A DNA stretch of 64,000 bases. Origin: Microcaldota archaeon. GTDB lineage: Archaea > B1Sed10-29 > B47-G15. Location: contig QMVG01000003.1 of NCBI GenBank assembly GCA_003660975.1, positions 53,235-117,234 on the forward strand, in the 5' to 3' direction. Every line of letters begins with the position of its first letter. Within the stretch, counting starts at the first letter, position 1. The notes beneath the pieces are model-generated. The model was given only the letters and a program-made list of their open reading frames with translations. It was not told the origin of the DNA and made no database searches. Positions 19,590 to 28,866 of this stretch are shown piece by piece. A program made the position numbers and the translations under genes.

Positions 19590-20153
19590 ATGACAAAGTT
19601 ATTTGATGAAGTTAAACAGTTTGTTAAGGAATCCTTTGAAGAGTGTGGATATAAGGAACATATAAAACATCTTGAAAGAACTGTTTATTGGGTGAAAAAA
19701 TTAAAACCAAATGCGGACGAAGCACTTTTGATTGCAGCAATTTCGCATGATATAGGAACTGCCCATAGGTGGAAGAAAATACAAAAAGAACTTCATCAGA
19801 TGAAATTTACAGATAAAGAACTTATTGAAAAACATCAGAAAGAATGCGCAAGAATTATTGAAGAATTTTTAAGGAAACAAGGTGCGAATCCGGAGATAAT
19901 TGATAGAGTAAAAATGCTGGTTTCAAAGCATGAAGAAGGGGGAAATGCGGATCAAAATTTATTAAAAGACGCGGACAGTATTAGCTTTTTTGAAAATAAC
20001 ATCCCAGTTTTTCTGAATATGGCAAAGAAAATCGGAAAGGGAAAGGTAAAACAAAAATTTGATTGGATGTATAATAGAATGACCTCAGAAAAAGCACGAC
20101 GAATTGTCAAGAAATGGTATGATAAAGCAATTAAGGATTTAAGAAATGTTTGA
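19590..20153 (+). CDS. HD-domain phosphohydrolase
   Basis: HLERTVYWVKKL...AAISHDIGTAHRW...LLKDADSISFFE. Confidence 0.85.
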   Translation: MTKLFDEVKQFVKESFEECGYKEHIKHLERTVYWVKKLKPNADEALLIAAISHDIGTAHRWKKIQKELHQMKFTDKELIEKHQKECARIIEEFLRKQGANPEIIDRVKMLVSKHEEGGNADQNLLKDADSISFFENNIPVFLNMAKKIGKGKVKQKFDWMYNRMTSEKARRIVKKWYDKAIKDLRNV

Positions 20154-20180
20154 ATTTTAGCGGGCTTCAGGCAGCTCTTC

Positions 20181-20303
20181 GCAATCCTTCGGATTGCTTA
20201 ACCACTCCAAGTATTCGCGGGGACTTAACAGCGGATAAACGATTTCGCTACGCTACATCCAAACCCACTTCGTGGGCTTATTCGCAATTGTTTAACCAAC
20301 AAT
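20181..20303. repeat. Hairpin-rich intergenic tract
   Basis: GCAATCC-TTC-GGATTGC (20181-20197), CCCAC-TTC-GTGGG (20264-20276), ATTGTT-TAACC-AACAAT (20287-20303). Confidence 0.6.
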
Positions 20304-20380
20304 AAGTTAACAGAAGATACTGCCCGATACTTTTTTATTTACAGGAGCTTTATCCATAACATATATGGGGATGGTAGGCC

Positions 20381-20500
20381 ATGACTCCGGCTGAGGTTAT
20401 AATATTTCTCTGTATGCTTGTGATTGTAGGAGCTATCGTTGTCATAATCTTAGCATGGCAATTCTACAAAGAGGCCCACAGTGTTGAAACAGCTAAATAA
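20381..20500 (+). CDS. Small single-TM protein (39 aa)
   Basis: Hand translation MTPAEVIIFLCMLVIVGAIVVIILAWQFYKEAHSVETAK. Confidence 0.5.
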   Translation: MTPAEVIIFLCMLVIVGAIVVIILAWQFYKEAHSVETAK

Positions 20501-21944
20501 GCGCTTCTTTTAGCTTTTCTATCCTGACCCTTTTTTGCTTTGTGCTGTCCCTATCTCTTATTGTTACAGTGTTGTCTTTTAATGTGTCATAATCTATTGT
20601 TATCCCAAAAGGTATCCCTATCTCATCTGCCCTTGCGTATCTTCTTCCTATACTTCCACTGCTGTCATAGAACAGTTCTGTGTCTTTTTTCAGTGCTTCA
20701 TAAATTTCAAGAGCTTTTTCATCTATCCCATTCTTATTTACTAATGGATAAACAGCTGCTATATAAGGAGCCACCTGCTTTGGCAGGGCAAAATATTTTC
20801 TCTTTTCCTCCTCTCTGTAAAAGCTGTCAAGCAATAAAAAGAGCATTCTGTCTATGCCAAAAGTAAGCTCTACGACATGTGGGATGAATTTAACTCCTCC
20901 CTTGTTTATCTCCATTTTTTCTCCAGAATATTTTTGGTGCCTGCTTAAATCATAGTCTGTTCTGTAATGGCAAGCAGCCACTTCCTTGTATTCGCTGTAA
21001 GAGTTGAACCAAACCTCTAAGTCAAAGTGGTACTTATTGTAAAACGCCTTTTCCTCCTCGTTCTTTTCCCAAAACCTCATTTTTTCAATACCAAGACCCT
21101 GAAAGAACTCCAAAATTTTTGCCATGTAATAGACATATCTTTTCCCATATCCCATTGCTACTAATTCTGAGGCCTTCATTTTCTTAATCCCTTCTTTTCT
21201 TTTTTCAGCCAATACTACAGGCATTTCAAGATTTCTGATAGAATCAAAGTCAGGATGCTCCTTAATGTCTTCTGGTCTTATGAAGATTTGCAGTTCTGCT
21301 TGTGTGAATTCCCTCATTCTGAACAGGCCCTGCCTCGGGCTTATCTCGTTCCTAAAAGCTTTACCCACGATTGCTAAACCAAGAGGAATCCTTTCCCTGT
21401 TTACTTTATATTCTCTCTTAAAGTTCACATAACTTCCTTGAGCTGTTTCTGGCCTCAAGAAAGCTTTTACACCACTGTTAAAACCAACCTCGAAGGAGAA
21501 CATCAGATTTATATGAGCAGTGTTGCTGAGCTCTCCACCACATTTTAGGCATTTTATTTTGTGCTTTTTTATGATTCCATCCATTTCCTTCTCGGACAAG
21601 CCTTCAAAAGATTCATTTAGTATTGACTCTAACAATTCATCAGCCCTGTACCGCATTTTGCATTTTTTACACACGACCACCGGGTCTGTAAAGTGTTGAA
21701 GATGGCCACTGGCTTTCCAAACTTTTTCTGGCATTATTTCAGATGGCTGAATTTCGTGGATATTTTCCTCTATTTTTAAAAAGTACGAGCGCCAGTAATT
21801 CTCTAACCTTCTTTTTATCCTACTTCCAATGCTTCCATAATCATAAAAACCAGCAAACGCGCCATATATTTCTGAAGACGGGTAGAATATCCCCCTCTTT
21901 AGACATATCTCCATTATTTTATCATATCTTGATTTGTCCTGCAT
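20493..21944 (-). CDS. glyS: Glycyl-tRNA synthetase
   Basis: GAFAGFYDYGSIGSRIKRRLENYW, FRPETAQG-like LRPETAQGSYVNFK, RNEISPRQGLFRMREFTQAE. Confidence 0.95.
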   Translation of the reverse strand: MQDKSRYDKIMEICLKRGIFYPSSEIYGAFAGFYDYGSIGSRIKRRLENYWRSYFLKIEENIHEIQPSEIMPEKVWKASGHLQHFTDPVVVCKKCKMRYRADELLESILNESFEGLSEKEMDGIIKKHKIKCLKCGGELSNTAHINLMFSFEVGFNSGVKAFLRPETAQGSYVNFKREYKVNRERIPLGLAIVGKAFRNEISPRQGLFRMREFTQAELQIFIRPEDIKEHPDFDSIRNLEMPVVLAEKRKEGIKKMKASELVAMGYGKRYVYYMAKILEFFQGLGIEKMRFWEKNEEEKAFYNKYHFDLEVWFNSYSEYKEVAACHYRTDYDLSRHQKYSGEKMEINKGGVKFIPHVVELTFGIDRMLFLLLDSFYREEEKRKYFALPKQVAPYIAAVYPLVNKNGIDEKALEIYEALKKDTELFYDSSGSIGRRYARADEIGIPFGITIDYDTLKDNTVTIRDRDSTKQKRVRIEKLKEALI

Positions 21945-21948
21945 ATAA

Positions 21949-22425
21949 TCACTTTCTTTCAGCTACTACGAGCAGGTCCTTTTCTTTGTCTCCTATCTCT
22001 TTCTTAATTAATACTCTTATTTTATTAAGCTTTGCTAGTTCATCTGAAAAGCGCAACGGGACAGAGACCACTAAAATACCTTCTCTTCTGGCAAAGGCAG
22101 TTATGTCATAATCAACAAGATGCAAGGCATCTATGCAGAAAACAAAATCAAATGTCTTTTTTAATGCAGGTTTGCTGCTTATGATGTAATTAATCCCTTT
22201 GACCTTTTTTATGCTCTCATCTATGTCTATACCAACTATTTCTTTGAAATTATATCCCTTTTTTCTTAGATACTCTTCCAGCCAAGCAGGGCCTATGCCA
22301 ATGTCAAGCATTGTTTTTTTACTTGCATCTTCTAACAAGTTAAGCTTTTCCAGCTCCGCAGTTATCTCTTTGTATTTTGCTATCTGCTTTTCTTTCCAAG
22401 AATTATAGATATGCCTGCTGAACAT
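21949..22425 (-). CDS. SAM-dependent methyltransferase-like protein
   Basis: TMLDIGIGPAWLEEYLRKKGYNFKEIVGIDID. Confidence 0.7.
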   Translation of the reverse strand: MFSRHIYNSWKEKQIAKYKEITAELEKLNLLEDASKKTMLDIGIGPAWLEEYLRKKGYNFKEIVGIDIDESIKKVKGINYIISSKPALKKTFDFVFCIDALHLVDYDITAFARREGILVVSVPLRFSDELAKLNKIRVLIKKEIGDKEKDLLVVAERK

Positions 22426-22430
22426 ATGTA

Positions 22431-23414
22431 TCAGTCAATGCCAGTTTTTGTCCTGCAGTAGGCCATACCAAGCTGAGGAGTATACCACTCGCAGTTCTCT
22501 TCCTGCTCGCACTGTGTTTTTAACGTTAATGCCCTGCATAAATCAACAGCTTTTGATGTGCTGTTGCTTGCACCAAAGTTATCAGTTACTGTAAGGCTCA
22601 CATCATAGGTTCCCAGGGAGGCATAGGTCTGCTCAACCTCCTTTCCAATAACACCGATTCCTCCACTTTCTGTTTCAATGTTCCACAAAAATTGTTCATC
22701 GCTCCAATCGCTTATGTCCTCGTCGTCTCTGACCGATGCAACAAAATAGCATGTATATGAAGCATCCGAGCCTATTTTCATGCATAAATGGGAAAAGTCC
22801 ACTATAGGAACTTTGTTATATTTACATTCAGAACTGTCAAAATGACAATTGGCATCACATCTAAGCGTCCCTTTGTCATAACCCAAGCTCTGGCAGCTTT
22901 GGCCGTTTAGGTCTTCACCATCACAGTCCTCTCCCTCTTCTGCAACACCGTTTCCACAGATTGCTTTATGCACTTCTTCTACACATTGTCCGTTCTGGCA
23001 TACCTGCCCTGGAGGGCATCCACAGTCCTGAGGACAGTTTTCACAGTTTTCAGTAGCTTCACAAATGCTATTTCCGCACTGTGGAGTCACTTGTCCTCCG
23101 CTTTCCACCCCAACACCTATCATATTTACCTTTCCCTCTTTGCAAAGCTGACAAGCTACACCGCAACCTGCTTCATGACTCTGGATGTCTCTGCCTTGTG
23201 CATCTATACAAGCATCCTCACAGAAAGGGCAATCAGAGGCTCCAGTAAGGAGCTGCGATAGGCATTGGCTTGCCGCTGCTTTGCATTTGTTTAAATCACC
23301 AGCAGTTTTTTGTGTCCCAAAAGCACCAAGCGTGAACATAATTACTACTGCTGAAATACCAAGAACAACTGTTATTAACACGAGGTATTCTAATGAGCCT
23401 TGCGCTCTTTTCAT
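22431..23414 (-). CDS. Class III signal peptide (pilin-like), PKD-type, Cys-rich surface protein
   Basis: MKRAQGSLEYLVLITVVLGI; CGNSICEATENCENCPQDCGCPPGQVC; PKD-like LGTYDVSLTVTDNFGA. Confidence 0.85.
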   Translation of the reverse strand: MKRAQGSLEYLVLITVVLGISAVVIMFTLGAFGTQKTAGDLNKCKAAASQCLSQLLTGASDCPFCEDACIDAQGRDIQSHEAGCGVACQLCKEGKVNMIGVGVESGGQVTPQCGNSICEATENCENCPQDCGCPPGQVCQNGQCVEEVHKAICGNGVAEEGEDCDGEDLNGQSCQSLGYDKGTLRCDANCHFDSSECKYNKVPIVDFSHLCMKIGSDASYTCYFVASVRDDEDISDWSDEQFLWNIETESGGIGVIGKEVEQTYASLGTYDVSLTVTDNFGASNSTSKAVDLCRALTLKTQCEQEENCEWYTPQLGMAYCRTKTGID

Positions 23415-23497
23415 GGTTAAGATTAGTATCTTAATGTATTTAAAGAATTGTGCTATTCAGGCAAATTCTTTTAAATCTGCAATGCCTTTTCAAGAGC

Positions 23498-23923
23498 ATG
23501 AAGACTCTTTTCTGCCCTGAGTGTAATTATCCGTTAACAGTCGTTCTTAAAGGCGATAAAATAGACGAATGGAAGATATGCCCAAAGTGTTCTGTCCCTT
23601 CTTATGTTATAGTAACCCCTACAGGAAGATCTAGTGTGATATCTCTTGCCGAAATAGTGAGGGACATGAGGGCGCACAAATACGCAATCAACGCTTTGCT
23701 TTATATACTTAAGAATGGTGGAGCATGGCTAGATGATTTGCAATTTAATGTAGGCAAACTTGTTGAGGAAGATTTAAGTCTTTTAGTGGATTTGCACGTT
23801 CTTGAAAGCAGCAGGGCAGGGAAGTTTTTTTCTATACCTGACTTCTTAAAGAAAGCTTTGGCTGTTCAGCTGATAAAATATGTGAACAAGCCAGAGCAGT
23901 GGCTCAAGGAATTAGCATGGTAG
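23498..23923 (+). CDS. Zinc-ribbon protein with possible winged-helix C-terminus
   Basis: From internal Met: MKTLFCPECNYPL...WKICPKCSVPSY. Confidence 0.65.
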   Translation: MKTLFCPECNYPLTVVLKGDKIDEWKICPKCSVPSYVIVTPTGRSSVISLAEIVRDMRAHKYAINALLYILKNGGAWLDDLQFNVGKLVEEDLSLLVDLHVLESSRAGKFFSIPDFLKKALAVQLIKYVNKPEQWLKELAW

Positions 23924-23956
23924 AAAGATTTATTAATTGACTGTCTCTATCTTATA

Positions 23957-24697
23957 GTGATGAAAGCTCAAAGCTCCTTGGAATATCTGGTGATTGTTGC
24001 AGTTGTTTTAGGCATTGTTGCAGCTGTTTCTTATTTCATGTTGAGTCCAGTGCCTGGCTTTCAAAAAAGCGGTTCTATTTCCATATGTAGGCAGGCAGCC
24101 ATAGAGTGCTATGCAAAAAAGCAGGTAAACCCAGAAGACCCATGCAAAAACTGTGACTCTGCCTGTTTGGATTCATCTGGCAATGAGCTTTTTGAAGGTG
24201 CTTTAAGGTGTTGCAAAGCCGGGAGGAGTTCTGCAATATATGAGGGCAGTCAGGAAAACTGTATGGAATCGCCTATTGCTGATTTTACATATGATTGTCA
24301 GGAAAATAGCGAAGGCATAACTGAATGTGATTTTGATGCGACAAGCAGTTATGACACTGATGGATATATCCAAACATATAGTTGGCAGGTTGATTTCTTA
24401 GATAGCGATAGGAATAGTTATAGGGCAACAGGGCCGTATATTTCACTTGCCTTGGAGGGAGGAAGGAATAGGGTTACTCTTACAGTCACAGACAATGATG
24501 GTCTAAGCGCTTCGAAATCTGAAGAGATTACAGGAAGTTATGGAAAGTTATCGCAGTGTTCACTGTATTTGACGCGAGAGGAATGCCAAAGTGACCCTGA
24601 TTGCAAGTGGTGTGACTTTACTGGCACACAATTTGATTACTGTACTTATTCCAGTTACTCATGTGAGTATGGGTCTCGACCACCATTGCTTCCCTAA
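23957..24697 (+). CDS. Class III signal peptide (pilin-like) PKD-type Cys-rich surface protein
   Basis: MMKAQSSLEYLVIVAVVLGI; DFDATSSYDTDGYIQTYSWQVDF...GGRNRVTLTVTDNDGLSASK. Confidence 0.85.
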   Translation: MMKAQSSLEYLVIVAVVLGIVAAVSYFMLSPVPGFQKSGSISICRQAAIECYAKKQVNPEDPCKNCDSACLDSSGNELFEGALRCCKAGRSSAIYEGSQENCMESPIADFTYDCQENSEGITECDFDATSSYDTDGYIQTYSWQVDFLDSDRNSYRATGPYISLALEGGRNRVTLTVTDNDGLSASKSEEITGSYGKLSQCSLYLTREECQSDPDCKWCDFTGTQFDYCTYSSYSCEYGSRPPLLP

Positions 24698-24803
24698 ATT
24701 CCTCTGAGAATTTTAAACAGGAATATTATTATTTTTGTAATATTATTACAGGAATAATCAACAACGAAAGTTTTATAAATGATTTTTTCTTATTTTTTTC
24801 ACA

Positions 24804-25283
24804 ATGGCATTTTTAACAGAGATCATCAGTAAGTATGAAGAAGAGGCGAGGAGAAAAATAGAGGAAGCCAAAGAGTACAACAAAAGAAACAGGCCTGATG
24901 AAAGTATTTTCTTTGAATCGCCAAGAAGGAAGGCTGCTAGATATGAAACTGGCAAATCATACTCACCCCATGGCACAGGTGGAGGTACTGACGGAATATT
25001 TCTAAACTCACCTGTCCCTGCCTGCGACACTCAAAGTCAGGCCTCCACCGTGTCAAGACTTGAAAGAAAATTGAGCAATAAGCAAGGCATTTTAGCCATA
25101 GCAGAGGAAGCAATGTATGTTTCAGAACAGATTAAGAAAGATATGGAAAGCCAGGCAGAGCAGCCAGTTGCTGAAAACAGATTAGCTACAGGCAACAAGG
25201 GTCTGATCGAAAGGATTAGGTTTTTGGAGCAGGAAAATGAGAGATTGAGGGCAGAGTTAGAGAGGATTAAAAACAACCAATAA
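24804..25283 (+). CDS. Hypothetical coiled-coil protein
   Basis: C-terminal heptads IRFLEQENERLRAELERIKNN. Confidence 0.7.
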   Translation: MAFLTEIISKYEEEARRKIEEAKEYNKRNRPDESIFFESPRRKAARYETGKSYSPHGTGGGTDGIFLNSPVPACDTQSQASTVSRLERKLSNKQGILAIAEEAMYVSEQIKKDMESQAEQPVAENRLATGNKGLIERIRFLEQENERLRAELERIKNNQ

Positions 25284-25308
25284 AAAGATTAAAGTTCCAT
25301 ATTTAAAC

Positions 25309-25605
25309 ATGGCTCTACAGATTCTGGGCTTTCTAAATGATGAGAGATTAAAGCATCTAGTGATATTTTTACTGATTCTTTTAGCTGCTGTTGCCATAAT
25401 AACTGCCATTGTATATCCCCGTATTGAAGAAAGAAAAATAACATATGGTCCAGACAGCTACACGTTTTACAGAGGTTATTGTGAGTCAAGGACATCTGAG
25501 TGTTATAATATACACAGAGAAAATCCGAATTATGATTGTTCGTTTAGATGCCAGGTTTGCCTGAGAGTGGGCGAGACAGCATATAACAATTGCATTAATG
25601 CCTAA
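25309..25605 (+). CDS. Membrane-anchored Cys-rich protein
   Basis: TM; YCESRTSECYNIHRENPNYDCSFRCQVC. Confidence 0.7.
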   Translation: MALQILGFLNDERLKHLVIFLLILLAAVAIITAIVYPRIEERKITYGPDSYTFYRGYCESRTSECYNIHRENPNYDCSFRCQVCLRVGETAYNNCINA

Positions 25606-25609
25606 TTGA

Positions 25610-25681
25610 TGGACCTGGGGGGATTTGAACCCCCGACCTCTCGCGTGCGAAGCGAGCGATCTACCGCTGATCTACAGGCCC
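25610..25681 (-). tRNA. tRNA-Ala(CGC)
   Basis: Cloverleaf GGGCCTG TA GATC..GATC CTCGC-TTCGCAC-GCGAG GGGGG-TTCAAAT-CCCCC CAGGTCC A; CCA not encoded. Confidence 0.93.
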
Positions 25682-25721
25682 TAAAACAGAATGTTTATTA
25701 TTTTAAGAGCTTAATAAAATA

Positions 25722-26222
25722 ATGGGTGGTGTGATGGACATAGAGGTTGTTAACATTGACAGGCCTGACAAGGCAGAGGTTATTATAGGTCAGGGCAATT
25801 TTTCCCTTAAGACCATAGACAATTTATATGATTCGATAGTTTCAAGCACGCCAGGTGTCAAATTTGGAGTTGCTATGAACGAGGCAAGTGAGAGAATTGT
25901 GAGGATAACGGGGAATGATGAGGAACTTGTTAACAAAGCTGCTGAAACAGTTAGAAAAATAGGGGCTGGTCATGTTTTCGTAGCTTTTGTTAGGGAAGCC
26001 TTCCCTATGCACGTTTTGCCAAGTATAAGGGCAATACCAACCGTCTGTAACATTTATGTAGCTACGAGTAATCCCTTGCAGGTTGTGGTAGGAATAACAG
26101 ATTTAGGAAGGTCAGTTTTGGGAGTAGTTGATGGTCCTGTCGTAGATAAAATAGAGGAAAAGGAAGATATTAAGAAAAGAAAGGAGATTCTCAAAAAAAT
26201 AGGTTTAATGCCTGAAGAGTGA
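25722..26222 (+). CDS. Adenosine-specific kinase family (DUF355) protein
   Basis: GVKFGVAMNEASERIVRITGND...GHVFVAFVREAFPMHVLPSIRAIPTVCNIYVATSNPLQVVV. Confidence 0.9.
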   Translation: MGGVMDIEVVNIDRPDKAEVIIGQGNFSLKTIDNLYDSIVSSTPGVKFGVAMNEASERIVRITGNDEELVNKAAETVRKIGAGHVFVAFVREAFPMHVLPSIRAIPTVCNIYVATSNPLQVVVGITDLGRSVLGVVDGPVVDKIEEKEDIKKRKEILKKIGLMPEE

Positions 26223-26226
26223 GTGA

Positions 26227-26961
26227 ATGAAAAGAGGGGAGCACAAAGGGGAAAACGGATATGTTATGATAGTAGCAGCAGACCCCCTTTATGTGGGTGC
26301 TCCTGCTCTCTCTGCCTTGGCTGCCTTGAGGTCTGGTTGTGATTTAGCTGTAATCGCTGCTCCAGAGAAGATGGCATATGCTATAAATGCCATTTCACCA
26401 GATATTGTTACCATTAAATTAAAAGGAGATTATTTGAAAACCTCCCATATAAAAGATATCCTCCAGAGTGTTCACTTTGATGTTTTGCTTATAGGTCCTG
26501 GTCTTGGTAGAAGGAAGGCATCCCTCGATGCTGCCAGCACACTCATGAAGTGGCAAGGTCCAAAAGTGATAGACGCTACTGCTATTGATGTAATGCCAGA
26601 AGGATGTGGGAATTGTGTTATAACACCACATCAGGAGGAGTATAGAAGAAACTTTGGGAATTTTGATATAAAAAGGGTCGCAAGAGAGGATTTTGTGGTG
26701 CTGAGAAAGGGAAAGATAGATGAAGTCAGTGATGGCAAGCGCTTGTTTAAGAACAAGACAGGGAATAATGCCATGACAGTGGGAGGCACTGGTGATGTTC
26801 TTGCTGGCTTAGTTGCAGGTTTCATAGCACAGGGATATCCTCTTTATGAAGCAGCATGCAAGGCCGCATTCCTAAATGGCAAGGCTGGAGAAAGGGCTTT
26901 TAAGAAACATGGCTATAGCTTGCTGGCATCTGACCTTTTAGATGAAATTATTGTAAAGTGA
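26227..26961 (+). CDS. nnrD: ADP/ATP-dependent NAD(P)H-hydrate dehydratase
   Basis: ALAALRSGCDLAVIAAPE, IGPGLGR, ITPHQEEYRR, GNNAMTVGGTGDVLAGLVAG. Confidence 0.9.
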   Translation: MKRGEHKGENGYVMIVAADPLYVGAPALSALAALRSGCDLAVIAAPEKMAYAINAISPDIVTIKLKGDYLKTSHIKDILQSVHFDVLLIGPGLGRRKASLDAASTLMKWQGPKVIDATAIDVMPEGCGNCVITPHQEEYRRNFGNFDIKRVAREDFVVLRKGKIDEVSDGKRLFKNKTGNNAMTVGGTGDVLAGLVAGFIAQGYPLYEAACKAAFLNGKAGERAFKKHGYSLLASDLLDEIIVK

Positions 26962-26996
26962 AAAGTTTATAAAAGATAATTGCAGTAATTTAGTCT

Positions 26997-27212
26997 ATGA
27001 TATCAATCGGAAAGGCGATAAATGATTTTATAACTGGCCTACAGCACACTATCATGTTTTTCATAACGCTATTTCTTTTCATTTTCGTGGTTGGAGAATG
27101 GTACGGCGTTACTTACAGGCATATGCCAATGTTTTGGTGGCCTGTTTATTTGTTAATAATAGCACTGGTCGTTTACATAATCCTTGACTTGCAAAAGGAA
27201 GCTAAGAAGTGA
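26997..27212 (+). CDS. Small membrane protein
   Basis: 71 aa, two predicted TM helices. Confidence 0.6.
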   Translation: MISIGKAINDFITGLQHTIMFFITLFLFIFVVGEWYGVTYRHMPMFWWPVYLLIIALVVYIILDLQKEAKK

Positions 27213-27216
27213 TGTT

Positions 27217-27564
27217 GTGGCTGGTTCAGAAGAGAATAAGCACTATGAGATAGCAGATGAAGTACTCGAAAATATATTTCTTGAAAGCGTTCAAAACTTG
27301 TTTCTAGAGAAGGACATAGTTAGAAAGATAGAGGACAGGATAAGGCAGAAGACCATACAGATACTAGAGGTCTTCCCAGACGTTGATTTTGACTGGCTTT
27401 TATACGCCTTTGAACAGGACGATGAGGAAGCTGTTATTGAGGCTTTGGGAAAGGAGCCAAGTCAGGAGGAGTTCGATTTTCTTGTGCAGCAATTGGACTC
27501 AATAAATGCCCTAAATTTTTTGAGGCAGATGGCTCTTGAGAGGGAAAAAAGAGTAAAGAAATAA
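27217..27564 (+). CDS. Hypothetical acidic helical protein
   Basis: ORF; start likely GTG at 27217 (VAGSEENKHYEIADEVLENIF). Confidence 0.6.
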   Translation: MAGSEENKHYEIADEVLENIFLESVQNLFLEKDIVRKIEDRIRQKTIQILEVFPDVDFDWLLYAFEQDDEEAVIEALGKEPSQEEFDFLVQQLDSINALNFLRQMALEREKRVKK

Positions 27565-27588
27565 ACTTATACCCCTTTTTGCATAATA

Positions 27589-27656
27589 GCTCTGCTGCGA
27601 TGAAGACACCAGGCTCTCTGAGCTACCAGCTGTGAAGAAGATTTTGAGTGCAGAGC
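27589..27656 (+). ncRNA. Candidate small RNA (possible degenerate C/D-box type)
   Basis: 7-bp terminal stem GCTCTGC...GCAGAGC; internal GCGATGA, CTGA, GTGAAGA boxes; TATA-like ACTTATA upstream; no good D box. Confidence 0.25.
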
Positions 27657-27772
27657 AGCGAGAACCTACGCCAGTAAGATTGACATTACAATTATTGTTC
27701 TTTTTATAATTTACAAAGAAAGTTCTTTTTTCATACGTATGAAATTAAATAATAGAAAAAGTTAATAATATT

Positions 27773-28159
27773 ATGGCAATGAAGGTTGATAAGTTAACAG
27801 AACTTAAGGTTATCTTAAAAAAGAAACAAAAGCCAGAGAAGATACTTAATACCATTTTTTTATTCTTGGGTTTCAAAAATACAGAAATTAAACTTTATAA
27901 ATTGCTCTTAAATAAAAAACTCACTATAAATCAAATTAAAAAGCGAATGAATGTAACTGAGAGAACAATTAGAGGGCACATAAATTCTCTTTTGGAAAAG
28001 CAATTGATAACAAGGAAAGTAGTAACGGAAGGAAAAAGGTTAAAGTATGTTTATTCTTCTGTTCCTATTGCGAAAGCGTGGCAAATAATTAAGAAGCAGA
28101 TTGATAAGACAATGGAAGAAACAAATAGAGTGTTTGAAAAGATGAATTTGTTATCTTAA
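27773..28159 (+). CDS. Winged-helix transcriptional regulator
   Basis: KLLLNKKLTINQIKKRMNVTERTIRGHINSLLEKQLITRKVVTEGKRLKYVY. Confidence 0.8.
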   Translation: MAMKVDKLTELKVILKKKQKPEKILNTIFLFLGFKNTEIKLYKLLLNKKLTINQIKKRMNVTERTIRGHINSLLEKQLITRKVVTEGKRLKYVYSSVPIAKAWQIIKKQIDKTMEETNRVFEKMNLLS

Positions 28160-28317
28160 TTTTTTAACATGGTTTTTTGTATTTTGAATAGTTTTGGTGG
28201 TCCTTTTTAATTTTCTAGTTTAACCAAAAGTATTTTAAATAAGAAAGCACCTATGAATAATCAACTGCATAGATATGAAAAAATTATTTCATATTTAATT
28301 TATTTGGAGGTGAAAAA

Positions 28318-28455
28318 ATGATTGACACGTCAACATTGGCTTTAACAGACCCCTTAGTAATTGGGATTGCTATTGTTGTTATTTTAGCAATAATTGGGGC
28401 TATATTGTATTATACAGGGAATTTGAGCAAATTGACAGAAAAATTAGGATTTTAA
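28318..28455 (+). CDS. Small single-TM protein (45 aa)
   Basis: Hand translation MIDTSTLALTDPLVIGIAIVVILAIIGAILYYTGNLSKLTEKLGF; GGAGGTG SD upstream. Confidence 0.6.
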   Translation: MIDTSTLALTDPLVIGIAIVVILAIIGAILYYTGNLSKLTEKLGF

Positions 28456-28608
28456 ACAAATCTATTAAAATTTTATTTTTTCCTTTTTTATATAAGCTTG
28501 GAGAGTAGCAGGCAACTGATTACGATTACTTACGAATGCAGAGCAGCTTCCTTGCTTTCAATTGAAAGATTTATAAGGTTTCAATTGTTATAATAATGTG
28601 GTGAGTAT

Positions 28609-28866
28609 ATGCAGGTTCCCTTACCTATTGTGATATCTAAAGAAGGGAAATGGTTTGTAGCATCTTGCCCTGTTTTAGGTATTGCCACACAAGGCAAAAC
28701 AGAGCAAGAAGTTAAAGCAATGATGGAAGAGTTAATCAATGACTATTTTAAGGATAAAGATACCCCGAAACCAAAGATAAGTACTATGATGCAAATTACT
28801 ATCACAAATATTCTTGTAAATATCCCAAAACGTGTTTTTTATGCCAAAACTACGCGTTCTTCCTAA
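28609..28866 (+). CDS. hicB: HicB-like antitoxin
   Basis: LPIVISKEGKWFVASCPVLGIATQGKTEQEVKAMMEELINDYF. Confidence 0.82.
   Translation: MQVPLPIVISKEGKWFVASCPVLGIATQGKTEQEVKAMMEELINDYFKDKDTPKPKISTMMQITITNILVNIPKRVFYAKTTRSS

Larger units (their letters stand above)
19377..20316. repeat. Segment bounded by 13-bp perfect inverted repeats (CTTCTGTTAACTT ... AAGTTAACAGAAG)
   Basis: Arms at 19377-19389 and 20304-20316, enclosing an HD-domain gene. Confidence 0.5.

Noticed and set aside
20181-20316. Possible integron attC-like sites (gcttaac, gtttaac motifs next to hairpins)
   Set aside because: No matching GTTRRRY partner boxes and no integron integrase in the window; simple hairpins and IRs explain the structure.
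22968-23261. 97-aa plus-strand ORF over the Cys-rich pilin-like gene
   Set aside because: Antisense to a well-supported CDS with signal peptide and domain motifs.
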